Shown here: piece by piece, positions 23,176-36,479 of the stretch
Numbering within the stretch: the first letter of the stretch is position 1
Layout of the letters: every line of letters starts with the position of its first letter
Source of the DNA: Todiramphus chloris collaris
Lineage: Eukaryota > Chordata > Aves > Coraciiformes > Alcedinidae
Direction of reading: 5' to 3'
Length of the DNA: 64,000 nt
Assembly: GCA_025345505.1 (NCBI GenBank)
Contig: JANVCC010000018.1
Location: forward strand, 54,579,656-54,643,655
The notes under the pieces: model-generated
The model's database searches: none
The model's input: the letters and a program-made list of their open reading frames with translations, nothing else
What the model was told of the DNA's origin: nothing
Position numbers and translations under genes: made by a program

Positions 23176-26045
23176 ATCTATATAAAGCACATTCTTTGTA
23201 TATAAAAAGAATATGTGGGATACACATAGCATAAATATATGTATACAGGAGAAGATATATTTATATATGATACAAAGGCTGTAAAGAAGCTCCACAGACC
23301 TGACTGTGTTCAATGACTAGTTGTCACAACATGATAAATTTCACCTGTATGTTATCATTTTGACCTCGAGCCCCTGCACTCCATTGCATCTCAGATGTGA
23401 TCATCTCTGTCTTACCATGAATGGAGGGTTTGAAATATCTGGAGTGAGATTTGCTTTTTAAGGCTATAATACTTTCAGCACCATTGTTTACAACCCAATG
23501 CAATTGCAATTGACTGCAGATCTTTACCCAATGATGCATGATGAAAACTGCAACATTCATTTGTAAAAGTAATAACCCAAGAGGTCAGGAATGAGGACAG
23601 CAGATGGAAATGTGTGTGAGAATTGACAGTGAGGCAGCAAGAGAAGCCAGAAAATACTCAAAGGCTATGTTGACACTGTCTTAAAGAGCAAAGTTCCAAA
23701 AATAAGCATCTTTCTGTGTCCAGTTTGCCAGCAAGACAGCATCTGTTCTCCATCTGCCCACCTTTCACAACTTGTCAGACTCTCCTAGGAAGGAGTCTGT
23801 CCAAGCTTAACTGTCAGATGTTAACACAAAACATCATGGGATGTTTGTCAGAAAACTTGGGGACACAAGCATGACCACTTGCAGATTTGGGTCTGCAACA
23901 ACTTCTATTAAGAGTCAGTTCCAGAGCACAAGGTTTGTCCAATATTAGGGCCTGAAAGCAATGAGGCTCAATCACAGACCCAGGCTCACACTTTAAGACA
24001 ATATATGTAGATTTTTAGAGAGCAGTTGATGCAGAGTCATAAATATCATTCTTAAGAATTGATTCTCAGGCCAGTAAAGTCAACAGGGGCTTTTCCCATA
24101 GCAATCTTCCTACCAATAGCTTATCCCATATATTATTATCCCATATTCTAATAACCTGAAAAGGAAACCTCTGTTGACTACGTGCAGCCACGGAAGAGTC
24201 GCTGACATAAATTATACCAATAACTTTGTAATGGATTGCAAATATCAATTTTCACTTTATTCTTGGGTAAGGAGTACCTTCATTTTTACTTTTCTGTCTT
24301 GATCTCAATGGTCATTAGTTTTGATGCAGAGGATGCTGCTTTCCAGTATGACATTATACACATAAATTTCTTATTCGTGTGTATATTCAGGTTTTCAAAG
24401 CATGGTACATACTTCCTGCCCGGTAGTTGATAGTGAGACTCACAAACTACTGAAATGCAGAAATATGTGGAAATTCCTACTGATTTCATCAAAGCTCCTT
24501 AGAAGGTACAATAGTCCTCCCACAAAAATCCAATTAGTAGCTCTTCCCTTCCTCCTCAAGGGACTTTTAGTACCTTTGCAGATGAAGAATATTTACTGCA
24601 AGCTATCATCAGTTATGTTCCTGGGGGGAAAAAAGCCAAACAAGCTGCTCAGCCATTCCTCATGGTTGGGAGGAAACAAAACGAAGTTTACTTTAAATCT
24701 GAACAAACAATCCTTTCTCAAGGATACCTTTCCTCTGCAGTTATTTCTATTGGGAATTTATTTCTATTTATCTCCTAGGATCAGAGAATGTCTAAAGGGG
24801 AATTTAAATGCTTTTTAAATTTTTTTTTCTTGAAAAAACTAACAGCAAGGAGTACAACTTTTAGTTTATCTCACTGTGATTACAATAGAGATGGTTTTCT
24901 TCTGTCTTTCTAAGATGTTCTATGATGGACTGAAAGACAGCAATTTTACCTCAAATTCCAGTCCTGGGCATTAAGCCAATACTGATCCATTATCATACAA
25001 CAGCTCCTAAGGAAATTAATCTTCCAAAACATGATTTCCATAATCCAGTGTCCTGAATACCCTTATGGCAGCCTGAAAAGAAACATAGACTCCACCCTCT
25101 GACAGTTTCCTTCACATATTTTATTTCTTCCATACATTTCACTATATAAATCTATTTTTGGCTAGTCAGGTTTTTATGTCAGTTGTTGCCTAGTGAATAT
25201 TTCATTTGCTTTAGCAGAGGGCTTCATGAAAGTAGCTGGTGGCCACCAGAGCAGGTGAACAGGAGCAGTGAAGCACTGGGAATCTCTGATGGGAAAAAAA
25301 AAAACAAAGACACTGAAGGTTTTTGTAACATTGAAAAAATCTTTTCCTTTAATTAAGAGTCACTTTTCAAAGTTCACTGCTCCCTAGGTGTTTTTTGAAT
25401 GGTCCAGAATTCTCTTTTCTCCCAGAGCTATGAGAATATGTCTGAGGCACACTTCTGGAGCATTTGAGTGTCTAAGACCTACCCATGGAAATGGTTGACC
25501 CATAAAACCTCTCCATTCATGTAATGAACCACAGCTCTGATCTATTTTATTTCTAGATTTGGGAAAAATAATACAAATCTTTTTTGTTACCACAAACTTC
25601 TGATTTCTTTGTGCTTTTTCATCCTTGTACATCAGAAAAGTATTTCTGTTTTTAAAATGACAGGGAGGCCTCTCGTTATTTTTGACATCCCTATTAATCA
25701 TGGGAACAGATCAACACAGCCATTCACAAGATTATCTCTTTTCAATCTGGGAATGTCATAAGGTAACAAATTATAGCCTTTCCCTCATTCCTGAATTTGT
25801 GTCTTCCTACTGTCATATGCCAATAATAAACCTAAAGATCGGGCTTACTGGAGTTTTTACCCTGAAGTAACAGTTTCCAGGACAACACTGTGTTAAATCT
25901 CCCACATCTGACAATAAGACACTGACAGCCCTTCATATGCTGCAGTTCTCCAGGTTATTAGTCAGTATCTAAAAGCAATGAAAGCAGAAACCTAGCAGAT
26001 CTGGTTCTAGAAATCACTGATAAAAATGGAAAAGTAGAACTGCGG
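23176..26045. other. AT-rich non-coding DNA, nothing recognised
   Basis: The left end (23,176-23,280) is very AT-rich with TATATA-type runs. A 138-codon plus frame at 24,402-24,818 and a 105-codon minus frame at 25,384-25,701 lack any motif I know and are probably chance. Confidence 0.55.
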
Positions 26046-26262
26046 GATCATAGGACATCAAAAGTGAGGTCTGCAGGTCATCTGCTCCAACCTCCTGCTC
26101 AAAGTAGGACCAACTTCAAAGTTACAACAAGTTGCTCAGTGCCATCTTTGGTCAAGTTTTGCATGTCTATAAGAGTGGAAAAGATTCCACAGTTTCTGTG
26201 GGCAACCTATCCCTGGGTTTCAGCAAGCTCTTCACAGACACCCAGGAATTTAGTTTTAATTT
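26046..26262 (-). mobile_element. Old diverged CR1 3'-end relic
   Basis: Plus strand GATCATAGGACATCAAAAGT, then AGGTCATCTGCTCCAACCTC, GTGGGCAACCTATCCCTGGG and AATTTAGTTTTAATTTCACT follow the order of a reverse-oriented CR1 3' UTR and ORF2 end. Many substitutions and small gaps indicate an ancient insertion. Confidence 0.75.
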
Positions 26263-26759
26263 CACTGCAGACTTCTCAGATTTCTGAAATATGAAGAACT
26301 TGTAAGAGAAGAACATGTGAAAAGCTCTTGCTTACAAAGATTCTGGGAATGAAGTCAATGGCAAAACTTTGTCTAATTGCAACTGGACAGGGATTTCATT
26401 CCTGAATTCCATTTGCCAGTGATCTACACCATCAGACTGAACATGCCACTTGATCCTTATTTTTCTCCATACCAGGAAGCATGAAATAAAGAACTAAAAT
26501 GTTTAAAAATTAAATAATATTAGACATTGAATTACTTCATGGCACAGGAAGTACTAATCATTTCTCTGAAGAGCTAGCATGCACCACACAGAGAGACAAA
26601 TACCAAGTAAACCTGGAACCTGGTCTAACAACAGTATGCTCTGATATGGCAACTCAATAAGTTTCAGTTTCTTCAAAGATTTTTATCTCCCTGGCACCAT
26701 TACAGCTCAGAGGAATTAGTCTAGTAACAGGAGTAGAAAGGTAAAAATCATCTACTTTA
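26263..26759. other. Non-coding DNA, nothing recognised
   Basis: A short interval between an old CR1 relic and the long CR1 copy. No distinguishing feature seen. Confidence 0.5.
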
Positions 26760-28331
26760 AAAAATTCAAAACAGCAGCCTCTCTTCTCACACTTCCTGAG
26801 TCAATGGACTGCAAGATGAGGAGCAGGGCAGCAAAATCCCTCCCACTGTAAGAGAAGATCAGGTTCGTGACCACCTGAAGAACCTGAACATACATAAGTT
26901 TATGGGACATAACCAGATGCATCCCAGAGTCCTGAGGAAATCAGATGATGTAGTTGCCAAGCCACTCTCCATGATTTTGAAAAGTCCTGGCAGTCAGGTG
27001 AAGTCCTTGGTGACTGGAAAAAGGGAAACATTGCATCTGTTTTTAAAAAGGGTAGAAAGGAGAAGCCTGGGAACTACCGACCAGTCAGCCTCACCTCTGT
27101 GCCTGAGAAGATTATGGAACAGATCTTCCTAGGATATGGAGGTCAGGGAGGTGGTTTGAGACAGGCAGCATGGCTTCTCCAAGGGCACGTCCTGCCTGAC
27201 CAACCTAGTGGCCTTCTATGACAGAGTGACTACATGAATGCATGAGGGAAGACCTATGGATGTTGTCTATCTGGACTTCTGTAAAGCCTTTGATTCAGTC
27301 CCTCACAACATCCTACTCTCTAAACTGGAGCGATATGGATTTGATGGGTGGATTTTTTAGTGGATAACAAATTGGTTAGATGATAACATCCAGAGGGTAG
27401 CGGTCAACAGCTCGATGTCCAGATGGAGATCAGTGGCAGCTGTTGTCCCTCAGAGTTCCATACTGGGACATGTGCTATTTAATATCTTCATCAATGTCAT
27501 AGTGGGATCAAGTGCATCCTCAGCAAATTTGCAGATGACACCAAGCTGAGTGGTGTAGTTGACATGCCAGAAGGATGGGATGCCAGAGGTATCTAAACAA
27601 GCTTGAGAAGTGCAAGACCCTGCACGTGGCTCAGGGCAGTCCTCAGTATCAGTGCAAACTGGAGAATGATGTGAATGAGATCAGCCCTGCTGAGACAGAC
27701 TTGGGGGTACTGGTGGATGAAAAGCCAGACATGAGCTGGCAATGTGCACTTGCAGCCCAGAAGGCAAATCATATCCTGGTCTTCATCAAAAGAAGCATGG
27801 CCATTAGGTTGAGGAGGTGATTCTCCTCCTCTACTCTGCTCTGGTGAGATTCCACCTGGACATGAACCTGTTGGAGCAGATCCAGAGCAGGGCCACAAAA
27901 ATGATCAGAGGGCTGGAACAACTCTGCTATGAAGACAAGCTGAGAGAGTTGGACTTGTTCAGCCTGAAGAAGAGAAGGCTCTGGGGAGACCCTAGTGCAG
28001 CCTTTCAGTACTTAGGAAGGGCCTACAAGAAAGATGGGGACAATCTTTTTAGCAGGGCCTATTGTGACAGGACAAGGGGTAATGGTTTTAACTGAAAAGA
28101 GGGGACTAAATATAAGAAAGAAATTTTGTACAGTGAGAGTGGTGAAACACTGGCACAGGTTGCCCAGAGAGGTGGTAGATACCCCATCCCTGGCAACATT
28201 CAAGGTCAGGTTTGTTGGGGCTCTGAACAATCTGATTTAGCTGAAGATGTCCCTGCTTACTGCAGGGTGATTGGACTAGATGACCTTTAAAGGTCCCTTC
28301 CAACCCAAACCATTCTATGATTCTATGATTC
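26760..28331 (+). mobile_element. CR1 LINE, about 1.5 kb, including RT domain and tail
   Basis: Forward CR1 copy that is 5'-truncated in ORF2 upstream of the RT core and runs to the tail CCATTCTATGATTCTATGAT at 28,310-28,331. The 3' UTR reads GACTAGATGACCTTTAAAGG, then TCCCTTCCAACCC. The left boundary is uncertain: clear ORF2 similarity starts at about 26,856 (QVRDHLKNLN), and weaker similarity extends to about 26,760. It is the longest stretch of ORF2 in the window. Confidence 0.93.
26820..28240 (+). pseudogene. CR1 ORF2 reverse transcriptase remnant
   Basis: Translated pieces give QVRDHLKNLN and [20 protein letters not shown], then codons matching [20 protein letters not shown] motif A ([10 protein letters not shown] at 27,271-27,300, with the first catalytic Asp), a motif B-like VPQSSILGHVLFNIFIN, and motif C FADD at 27,528-27,539 with both catalytic Asp codons. 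The C-terminal part follows (NLLEQIQSRATKMIRGLEQL near 27,870, HWHRLPREVVDTPSLATF near 28,150-28,200). Stops and frame changes break it many times, for example TAG at about 27,357-27,361. The three catalytic Asp codons survive, but no protein can be made. Confidence 0.92.
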
Positions 28332-31300
28332 AGTGTAGGTATAGGTCACAAAGATTTACACATCCCAAAATTCAAAAATGGTAAGTATAAGGAATACTAT
28401 ATATATATTTTTTATACGTTTTTTGGGTTTTGTTTTGTTTTGTTTTTTAAATAACAAAACAAAGACTTTGGAATAAAAGAGAAACAAATATACCAATCTG
28501 CTGCTAGAGGTATAATGTTGCTAGAAAGTGAATCTAGACATACATGCTAGAGAATAATAATAAACTGGAACATTTTACCAAAGGTAGAAGTTGGGTCTCT
28601 GTCACTTGCAAATAGTTTGGGCAAAGCAGAAATTAATTCAGAAAGTCCTGTGGCCTGTATTATGGCAAAAATACAAACAGAAAATCAGAATGCTCATTTA
28701 TAGTTTATAAATCTATGTTGCCAAACGTGATCACGCTGTCAAGTTAAGGTCAACAGAAAACTGGGGAAACTAATAAAGAGAATAAAGTAACTATAAGGTA
28801 ACTATAACACCTCACTTCCCAGTGAAGCCATTTCTTCCAAGACAGAAACCTTCAGCATGACAGAGACAAACATGTTCAGGAGCTGTGGGAGGAACAACTG
28901 TGCTGCTCTGGTGGGACTCTTCTCTTTCAGGTATTTACAAGCTTGGTTTGCAGTTCAGTCCACTCCCCCAAGCTCCACCATAATCAGGGCAGACCAAAAA
29001 GCATTTGTAGAGGCAATTTGTGCCATCTATCTTCAATACCTATCTTAGGATGGTAATCCACTGACTTTAGAAAGACCCTAGATGTTTGGCTTGGATCAAA
29101 CATTCAAGTGGCTTAAGTCTGCTGACCAGCTGGAAAGCACAGAATTAAAATCAGACATATTCTGTCTTTGTCAGGCTTTTGTGGGTGGAATAAGTCCTTT
29201 CCAGTTTGAATGTTATGGTATAAAGTTATTAGGGCTATTTTCCAGTGGTGGGTTGTTAATCAACTTTTGCTACAGGAAGTGGGGGCAGGGAGGGAGGAGG
29301 AAGGCTGGACATATCTTAGTTCTAAAAGCTGTGTACTCATTGAAGCTTGAACATAACATGATGCTTCTGAGCTTCACAGGCAGAATATCTCTTTCAAAAA
29401 TTGCTTTCGTACTGTCAAAAAACAGCACTGATGGAATAGAGCAATTTGAGACAGGAAGAAAACAAAATGGAAATTTTGTTTCCATTCCAGAGTTTTTGAT
29501 GTTGCAACCATGATCTATGGCTTCTAACATCTTCTGGGCAGTAGCTATTATTAAATAATGCTACATAAATTCATTTATACTTTTGGCAGATCAGCATTCC
29601 CAAAAGGCTCCTATTCTGAGTTTCTTCTTTCCAGGACAGTACAGAGTTTTAAGGATGTTATTTCTAGGGCATTTTAAATCACAAATATTAAAGTGAAATA
29701 AATATTTGTTTTGCAAAAAAACCTTGGTCTCTGCAGAAGAGTGATGTCTTCCAGTTATAAAGATTTTTTTTTTTCAGTTGGAAACCAACTGTAGGCAATA
29801 GATCCAGATCTAAGATACAGGGATGGAGTATGAGCCTCTATGATCTGCATATTATCTCCCCTTACATTTCTTTAATCCCCAGCTCATTTAATACTCATTG
29901 CTGCTTCCAAAGGAACAGGTTCCCAACATAGTGGTGTGTGGCCATTTGCCCACCAAATGAGATAAGAAAATCTTTACATTCTATGTTGACTGGGGTCACG
30001 CAGTGGGTGCTCAGAAGCAGCATGGTGTTCATCAACTGACCTCCCACTTGGATGGAACATAACTATTTATTCAGATTACTTTAGGAACAATGTTTGAGCA
30101 TTGGCACCTGGAGCTGGAGTCAGGCATATATTCTGTCACTCTCCACCCTCCACAAGCCCCCACGTTCTATGGGAACTCTGCCTAGGGGCAGACAGATGCT
30201 GCATAGCCATGGGGACATGACAACAGCTGTGCTGCAAGAACACATACTATTACACTGGTGAGTATTAGCAGAAGGCCTAAAGTGCTACTAGTCCTCAACA
30301 CCTATTCTCTTCTATCTTAATGATTTTTACAAGAATTACATACCATGAATACAAATATCTGCTAGGCAACAAAAAATATTTTTAAAAAACACAGTGCAAC
30401 AAAATAATACTGTCTAAATACGCACTGAAAGGAGTATGTTCTTGGAAGCATTACTTGTGTCTATTCAGTAAATAGTTTTCAGCAACACTGAATTTGAGTG
30501 TTGTGATATACAAAATTTGCTTCTGATTTTTCTATCCAGATCAATACTCTTTAATGCCCACAGAAATATGAATAAAGCCCATAGCAGTACTTTGGTTAGT
30601 GGGCCAATGTCATGCTGAAGGGGTAGGGACCTTTTGAAGATGACCGAAAAGTGGTTTCCTTCTGCAGAAAAAAAAAGCAAGATGAAGTAGGAAGGAGATA
30701 AAATGTCCAGATATGGGCAAAGCTCGTTTGTTTTTGTTTTCACAGGAATTCTTATTTTCCCTTTCCCCTGAAATATAAACTTTAAAGTATTTCAAGAATT
30801 TCATGATTATATTTAAATATAACTGGATGAGCCAGATGCCTGAAGTAAAATGCTAAGTATTTAAATCTGGTTTATATCCCTTGCTTTGAGAGTCATTCTT
30901 TTGTCATGGCTCTTGCAAGGTAGAGTTAAAAGGAAAAAATAACCGACTGTGATCCAGTAATCCATTCAGAAAGTTTCAAAGCCTAAACATCAGAGTCTTT
31001 GAACCATAAAAGCAAGTATCTTTTCAAGCACAATCAGTTTTCTTAACCTATAAAAAGGTATAAGCTTGTTGCATAGGAAATTAAATAAAAATTACAAGCA
31101 AAAAAGGGCAATTGCCATTTAAGAAATGCCATTGTCTTCTAACATGGGTTTACTTCTTCACTATTAAACGAAGAAGGAACTGATTTTATATGTAGCAGTG
31201 GTCTTGTACCTGTCATTTAAAGGTGAAAAGCAATATAAAGTTTGTAGGGAAAGCACATACAAGCAAGTTTTCAGGCATTTGAGATCTGAAGAAGGCCATG

Positions 31301-34300
31301 TGTGCACAAAAGTTTTTCTGTTTCCTCTGACTCCATCACTTGGTTTAATACAATGTATTACCATCCCCTTCAAACCTTATGATTTTGACATCAAATTTGC
31401 TTTTAAGTGTTACAAATTAGAAACTATACTTTTGTCTACCCAGAAAGTTAACCTGTACTAGGATAGGACATGTAAAGTAAATGTAACAGCTACTGAATTC
31501 AAAATTAGACACACTTACTTCATACAGCAGCATCTACACAGGAAGATAATTGAAAATAATTAAACAAAAATGATTATTTAAGAATAAATTTCCATGTCTA
31601 TAAATTCTGCAGTATAATCTTAAAGAAGACAGAAGCTTTCCTAGTACTTTCATGAAGTGAAATATGATCAGAAATTTATTGTACATAGCACATAAATGAG
31701 ATTTTAAATCAAACACATTTTTAAAAAGAACAACCAAACTTATCCTTAATTCCAGCATCTGCTGTTTGGTGAAACTCACCATCTTCCTACTTGGAACACT
31801 CACAAACTGATTTTGGCAGGTTAGTTTAATCTGTTAATATTTACATTTTCTTAGTTCAAATATTTTGACATTTCAATGATGAAGTTGTGATATCTGTTAT
31901 TTTAGAATGGAGGGGTTTTTTTTCCTGACATAAGTTTCCTGGTTTTACTGAGTTTTATGTCATTTGTGGTAACTGTTATGTTGCAAGAAACTGGTGAATA
32001 ACAATAGCTACTTAACTCTAATTTTGATCCCAAAGACAATTTTTAATTAGAAAGTAGAACACCAGTTGCTTGTAATGTCATCCTTGTTTCATGAAAAACA
32101 CAGACATTTTACAGTAAAATGCAGTCTATACCGTTTGTAATGAAAAGGTTTTCCTGAATGCTTAGTAATATGTGGGTCTTGCCTACTAATGGTTCTATCT
32201 ACTTGGAAATTTGTAGGTAAATACTTCTAGGAAGCCCTGGTAAACAAGGTGATTTATCCTTGAACTTCTGCCACCAAGCTTTTGAATATAACTGCTCCTA
32301 GGAGGAGGACAAGAAAAGATGTGCAAAGCTGCTTTTATTCCGTCTTTTCTAAGAACTCATTGTAAACCACAGGGAGGATGGAGGCCATCCATAGACAGTT
32401 GTATGAGGCAAGCAGGCAATGTAAGCTCTGGAAAGCGCTGATAGCTCTGGAAAGAAGAAGGAAATTAAAATCAATAAATATTAATGTAATAACAGACAGA
32501 AACACAGCACAACTTTAAAACATTCACTTAAACCCCCAGCCAAGAGTTAAAAAGAAGACCATTTACAATTTAACCTACATCTCCACCACAGAACCTTCTT
32601 AAATGTATTTAGGAAAACAGTGTTTGTTTACCTTTTATTTCTCTTTTTCACTTTCTCCCTCCTTTCTACCCACACTTAATGCATTCTCTGCTGGAGACAC
32701 TGGATAATGTCTTCTGTTGGATAACTAGGGTGATAAGTCCAAAGCTAGGACATGTCCAGCAGCAGTAAATCATCTTTGATGTCTGTGAATGGCATAATTC
32801 ATTTTTATTACAGTGTGAAAAATCAGATTGTTAATGAAACAACAGTGGAACCATGGTTTCTGCTTTTGTTCCTTAAATCATAATGCACAAGATGGTAACA
32901 CTCTTTTAAATAAATAGCAGATGCTCAATTTTACTCACCTGACGTGCGTGGTTTTTGTAGACAAATGATTGTTACAGCAATAGGCAAGATCTTGTGTGTG
33001 ACATTTCTCTCAGGACATATTGCAATGCACAGCATCATACTGCATGGAATCTCTTGGTAAAATATGAATTTTTACTATGAGAAGACTTTATTGTTGTAAA
33101 GCAATAGTGGAAGTTGTTATATTGGTAACATGGAGCGTGCCAAGTCTCCAGCATGAACGTGTACATTTTTATAATAAATACTAAGGAAAAGAAATGAGTT
33201 ATTGTACCTCTGTAAAAATCCCAGTTCTTCCTTATTACCTCAAGGCACCAGTGTCAATGCTGGGTTTGTAGGCAGGCACAGCAACCCTCCCAGCACCACT
33301 TCCTAGACTGTGCTCCTCCATTCCTGCTGATGATTTGCACAGTGGAATCTGCACAAACTCAACATGTCAGGCTAAAACATGTCAGGAATACATGTATTTT
33401 AGAGAACAAGTTCACCTTCACCTGAGACCCTATCTTTTGAAGTTTTAGATATATTTCACGCCTGCTGTCTTGTTATTGCTAACCCCATGCATGAGCATAC
33501 ATTCAGTTTTGTGTGAGCTCAACCTGGATCAGAATAGAAATGAGAATGGATAACAGCATTGCATGACTCTCTCTAAGGAGAAATTTGCTATGAGATAACC
33601 AAGAGCATTTTAAAAATTCTTTTACTATCTGCTTATCAGTATTATGAGTTATGTACCATGAACTTCAAGTGCTGAGCTGCAGATCATTAAAGGTGATGGA
33701 ATTATGATTTCTAGGTCAAAAGCCCAACCTGAGGAGTTAATCGTGAAATAAAGGATCTAGGAAGTGAGTGGTACCCTTGATAAGCAAAAATGCTAGTCTA
33801 AACAAATGTCCAAATTCCAATCTGATATAATTCAACTCTCCTGTCCAAATTTCTCAGATAATTTCAACATGGTATTCCTCTGTACATCTATCCAAATACG
33901 GGTTTATTTTTGCTCTGGATTTAAATGAGGATCAAATTCAGTGGGAGTTAATTATATCAAAAAGAGATGCTTTTGACATCTTATTAAATTCCTATCTCTT
34001 TTACCTTGGTATACCTTTTCATACCTTCCCAAAAAACAAAAATAAAATTGAATGTGCCTTGAACCACTTACAGGAAGAGAATCTCTGATTTAAATCTAAA
34101 TAAAATAGCAAATTGCTTATGCCAATATTCCCTTATCAAAAAAAAATAAAAAAAAAAAAGAACCATTTAATTTCTCAGAGTCTCCATGCCCCAAAGGATC
34201 TGATGAACATAGTCAGTGCTTCATCTGTCTTTTGAGCCGTGTGCTTCTGCCCAGCTGGATATCCTACAGCAAAACTCACCTAACAAGCAACAACACAGAA

Positions 34301-36479
34301 ACATAAGACAGGCACAACCTCACAATAAATCTGTCAGATAATCAATAAAAGTGAGAGGAAAAGATTGTGTCCTGTGAAAACACAGACATTAGTAGCAGTT
34401 TAGAATCAGATCACTTAAAGATGACAAGCATCAAAGTTGCTGCTTTTATTCTTGAAAGGAAGGGATAGAAGTTGAATGACAGATGGGAGCTCTACATATT
34501 CCTAAAGGCATACTGATTTTTTTTGTGTTTTTAAGAATCTGGAACACCATCAACCACAGTATTTTGTGTGTGAATCACATTAGATGATTAATCTTCATTA
34601 GTATCAGATATGAAAAACCACAAAGTTTGCTTTACTTAGTTTACTTTCTATGACAAGTCACTAGTAGCAGGATTAATTTTAAAAGGTTTAACAGATTGAA
34701 ATTCTTAAGCAAACTAACAAAATAATTTGCTGTTAATGAGAAGAGTGACAACCAAATAATAGGAGCAAATTTTGTATGTGCTGTCCCAGGGACTAAATAC
34801 CTAAAACCTCAATCCCTTTATATTGTTTAGATATCAGAAAATCCTTGCAATTTTTGGCTTAAGTAAACTATATTTCCATTAGTCTGTGTTCCAAATTAAA
34901 TATAGCATAGCAAGCATGAGATTCCAGTTACAATTTTAAATTATTCAGGAAGCTTGAGGAGACGAAACCAAGACCAATGCTTAAAATTCTTCAATACCAT
35001 TATTTTCATTTAAGTTTAGGAAGCATAAATACAATGGAACTTAGTGTAAATCAAACACCTGTTATATAGAACAAGTTATGTTTTCCACAGGATTTTGTTT
35101 GTGTGTGTTTATCTTTGTGTAAATGTTTATCTGCAAAGTATTTTCACATATCTAAAACTACAGGAGTTTCACAGTTTTGTTATGTGGAAAATGTGCATGA
35201 GTGCTACAGCAATCTCAGGGTAGAGACCAGGCTCACTGTAGTTCATTAAACTTCTTGTAAATAAAGACCTAGACCAAATTACTTTTTACTGTTCATACCT
35301 TTCCACATAGATGTCAGACAAAATCTGGATATTGCCGAGTTCTACAGCAGCCTGGGGACAAATGGGACAGTAAGGCCTTCCTTCCTCACTTCCAAAGTCA
35401 CCGGTTGGACAGCAGGAGGGTGTCTTGCAAAAAGACTTTTCATGAGTTTCTGGAGCTTGCAGATTCAGTTTCTCACCTTGGACTCTTTCTTTGTGCTCAG
35501 CATTGGTTCTTAGTTTCTTGCTCTTTACATCTTGCTTTCTGGCATCTATGTCCTTGTGCCTGTTCCCAGCCCCAAGCCCCAGCTCTACCTTCTCTGTCTG
35601 CTGACACCATAAGTAATTTGTAATGTCTGTATGATGGGATTTGGAGGAGTAGTCCTTCCTGGGATGTACTTTTCCACTTCTTAAGAAGTTTCAGTACGTT
35701 ACCTCAAAGATCAACAGCTCTCCTTGATGGCCGCAGGGCAGACATAGCACATGTAGTTCATTTCAACAAACAGCATTGATATTTTTTGTATTAAAGATGT
35801 TTTATAAAGTTTCAATTCCAGATATGATGGTACTTGCTGTTTTTCCACTAGCCTTTTGAAACTGCAGATATGTTTTTGCTTTCTCAAATTCAAGACAAAA
35901 TACCTTTTTTAGTCAGCGTTATTTATGTTTGATAGCACTGAGGGTGTCCACTGAACAAGCACATGCTGCTCTTAAAACAATGGTCTGTCTTATAAATCAT
36001 TTGAGTCATCAACAATATCTGCAAGCATTTCTTCACTTTAGGATACAATTTAACCTGTATCACTCCACAACTAAAAGAAATGATAACATTTTTTCATGTA
36101 ATACAAAAATAATACAAAGAGTAATCATGGAGGCTACTGGGATTTTTTGATTCCATGAAGGTTCAAACCTTACTAATGTATTTGTGAAAAACAGAAACCA
36201 CCCACAGTGCAGAAAACTGTGCCCTTGAGAGGCTCTTGCAGGAACAGACAGAACCTAGTGTTTGTGTTAGACCTGTGCCATGCTGGTGTTAACCTGGAGC
36301 AGAGACCCCAGACAGGCACACCTTATCGGTGCTGCTGGCTCCAAGTGATCTCTAAACAATGCAACCTGTTGACCTATTCCTATGGAACCCTTTCCAGATA
36401 GGAATGTAGGTTTTTACCCTTGGAAAGTCAATTTAGCAGAGCCTGTCAAATAAACAAATCTGCCTGCAGCCTCCTGGTG
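28332..36479. other. Long AT-rich interval with no recognised repeat or gene
   Basis: About 8 kb with no CR1, LTR or gene that I can recognise. From roughly 31,804 to 35,404 there is not even a chance open frame of 60 codons, reflecting high A+T. A (TTTTG)n-like run lies at 28,425-28,450, and A-rich simple sequence at 34,138-34,160. A 143-codon plus frame at 29,082-29,513 has no known motif. Confidence 0.55.

Noticed and set aside
24402..24818. 138-codon ATG frame
   Set aside because: Basic and hydrophobic composition typical of AT-rich chance frames, with no motif or transcript signal.
27575..28240. Three plus-strand ORFs that might be called hypothetical proteins
   Set aside because: They are pieces of CR1 ORF2 in one element ending with a CR1 tail.
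29082..29513. 143-codon ATG frame
   Set aside because: No recognised family, no splice or promoter context, and an overlapping open frame on the other strand.
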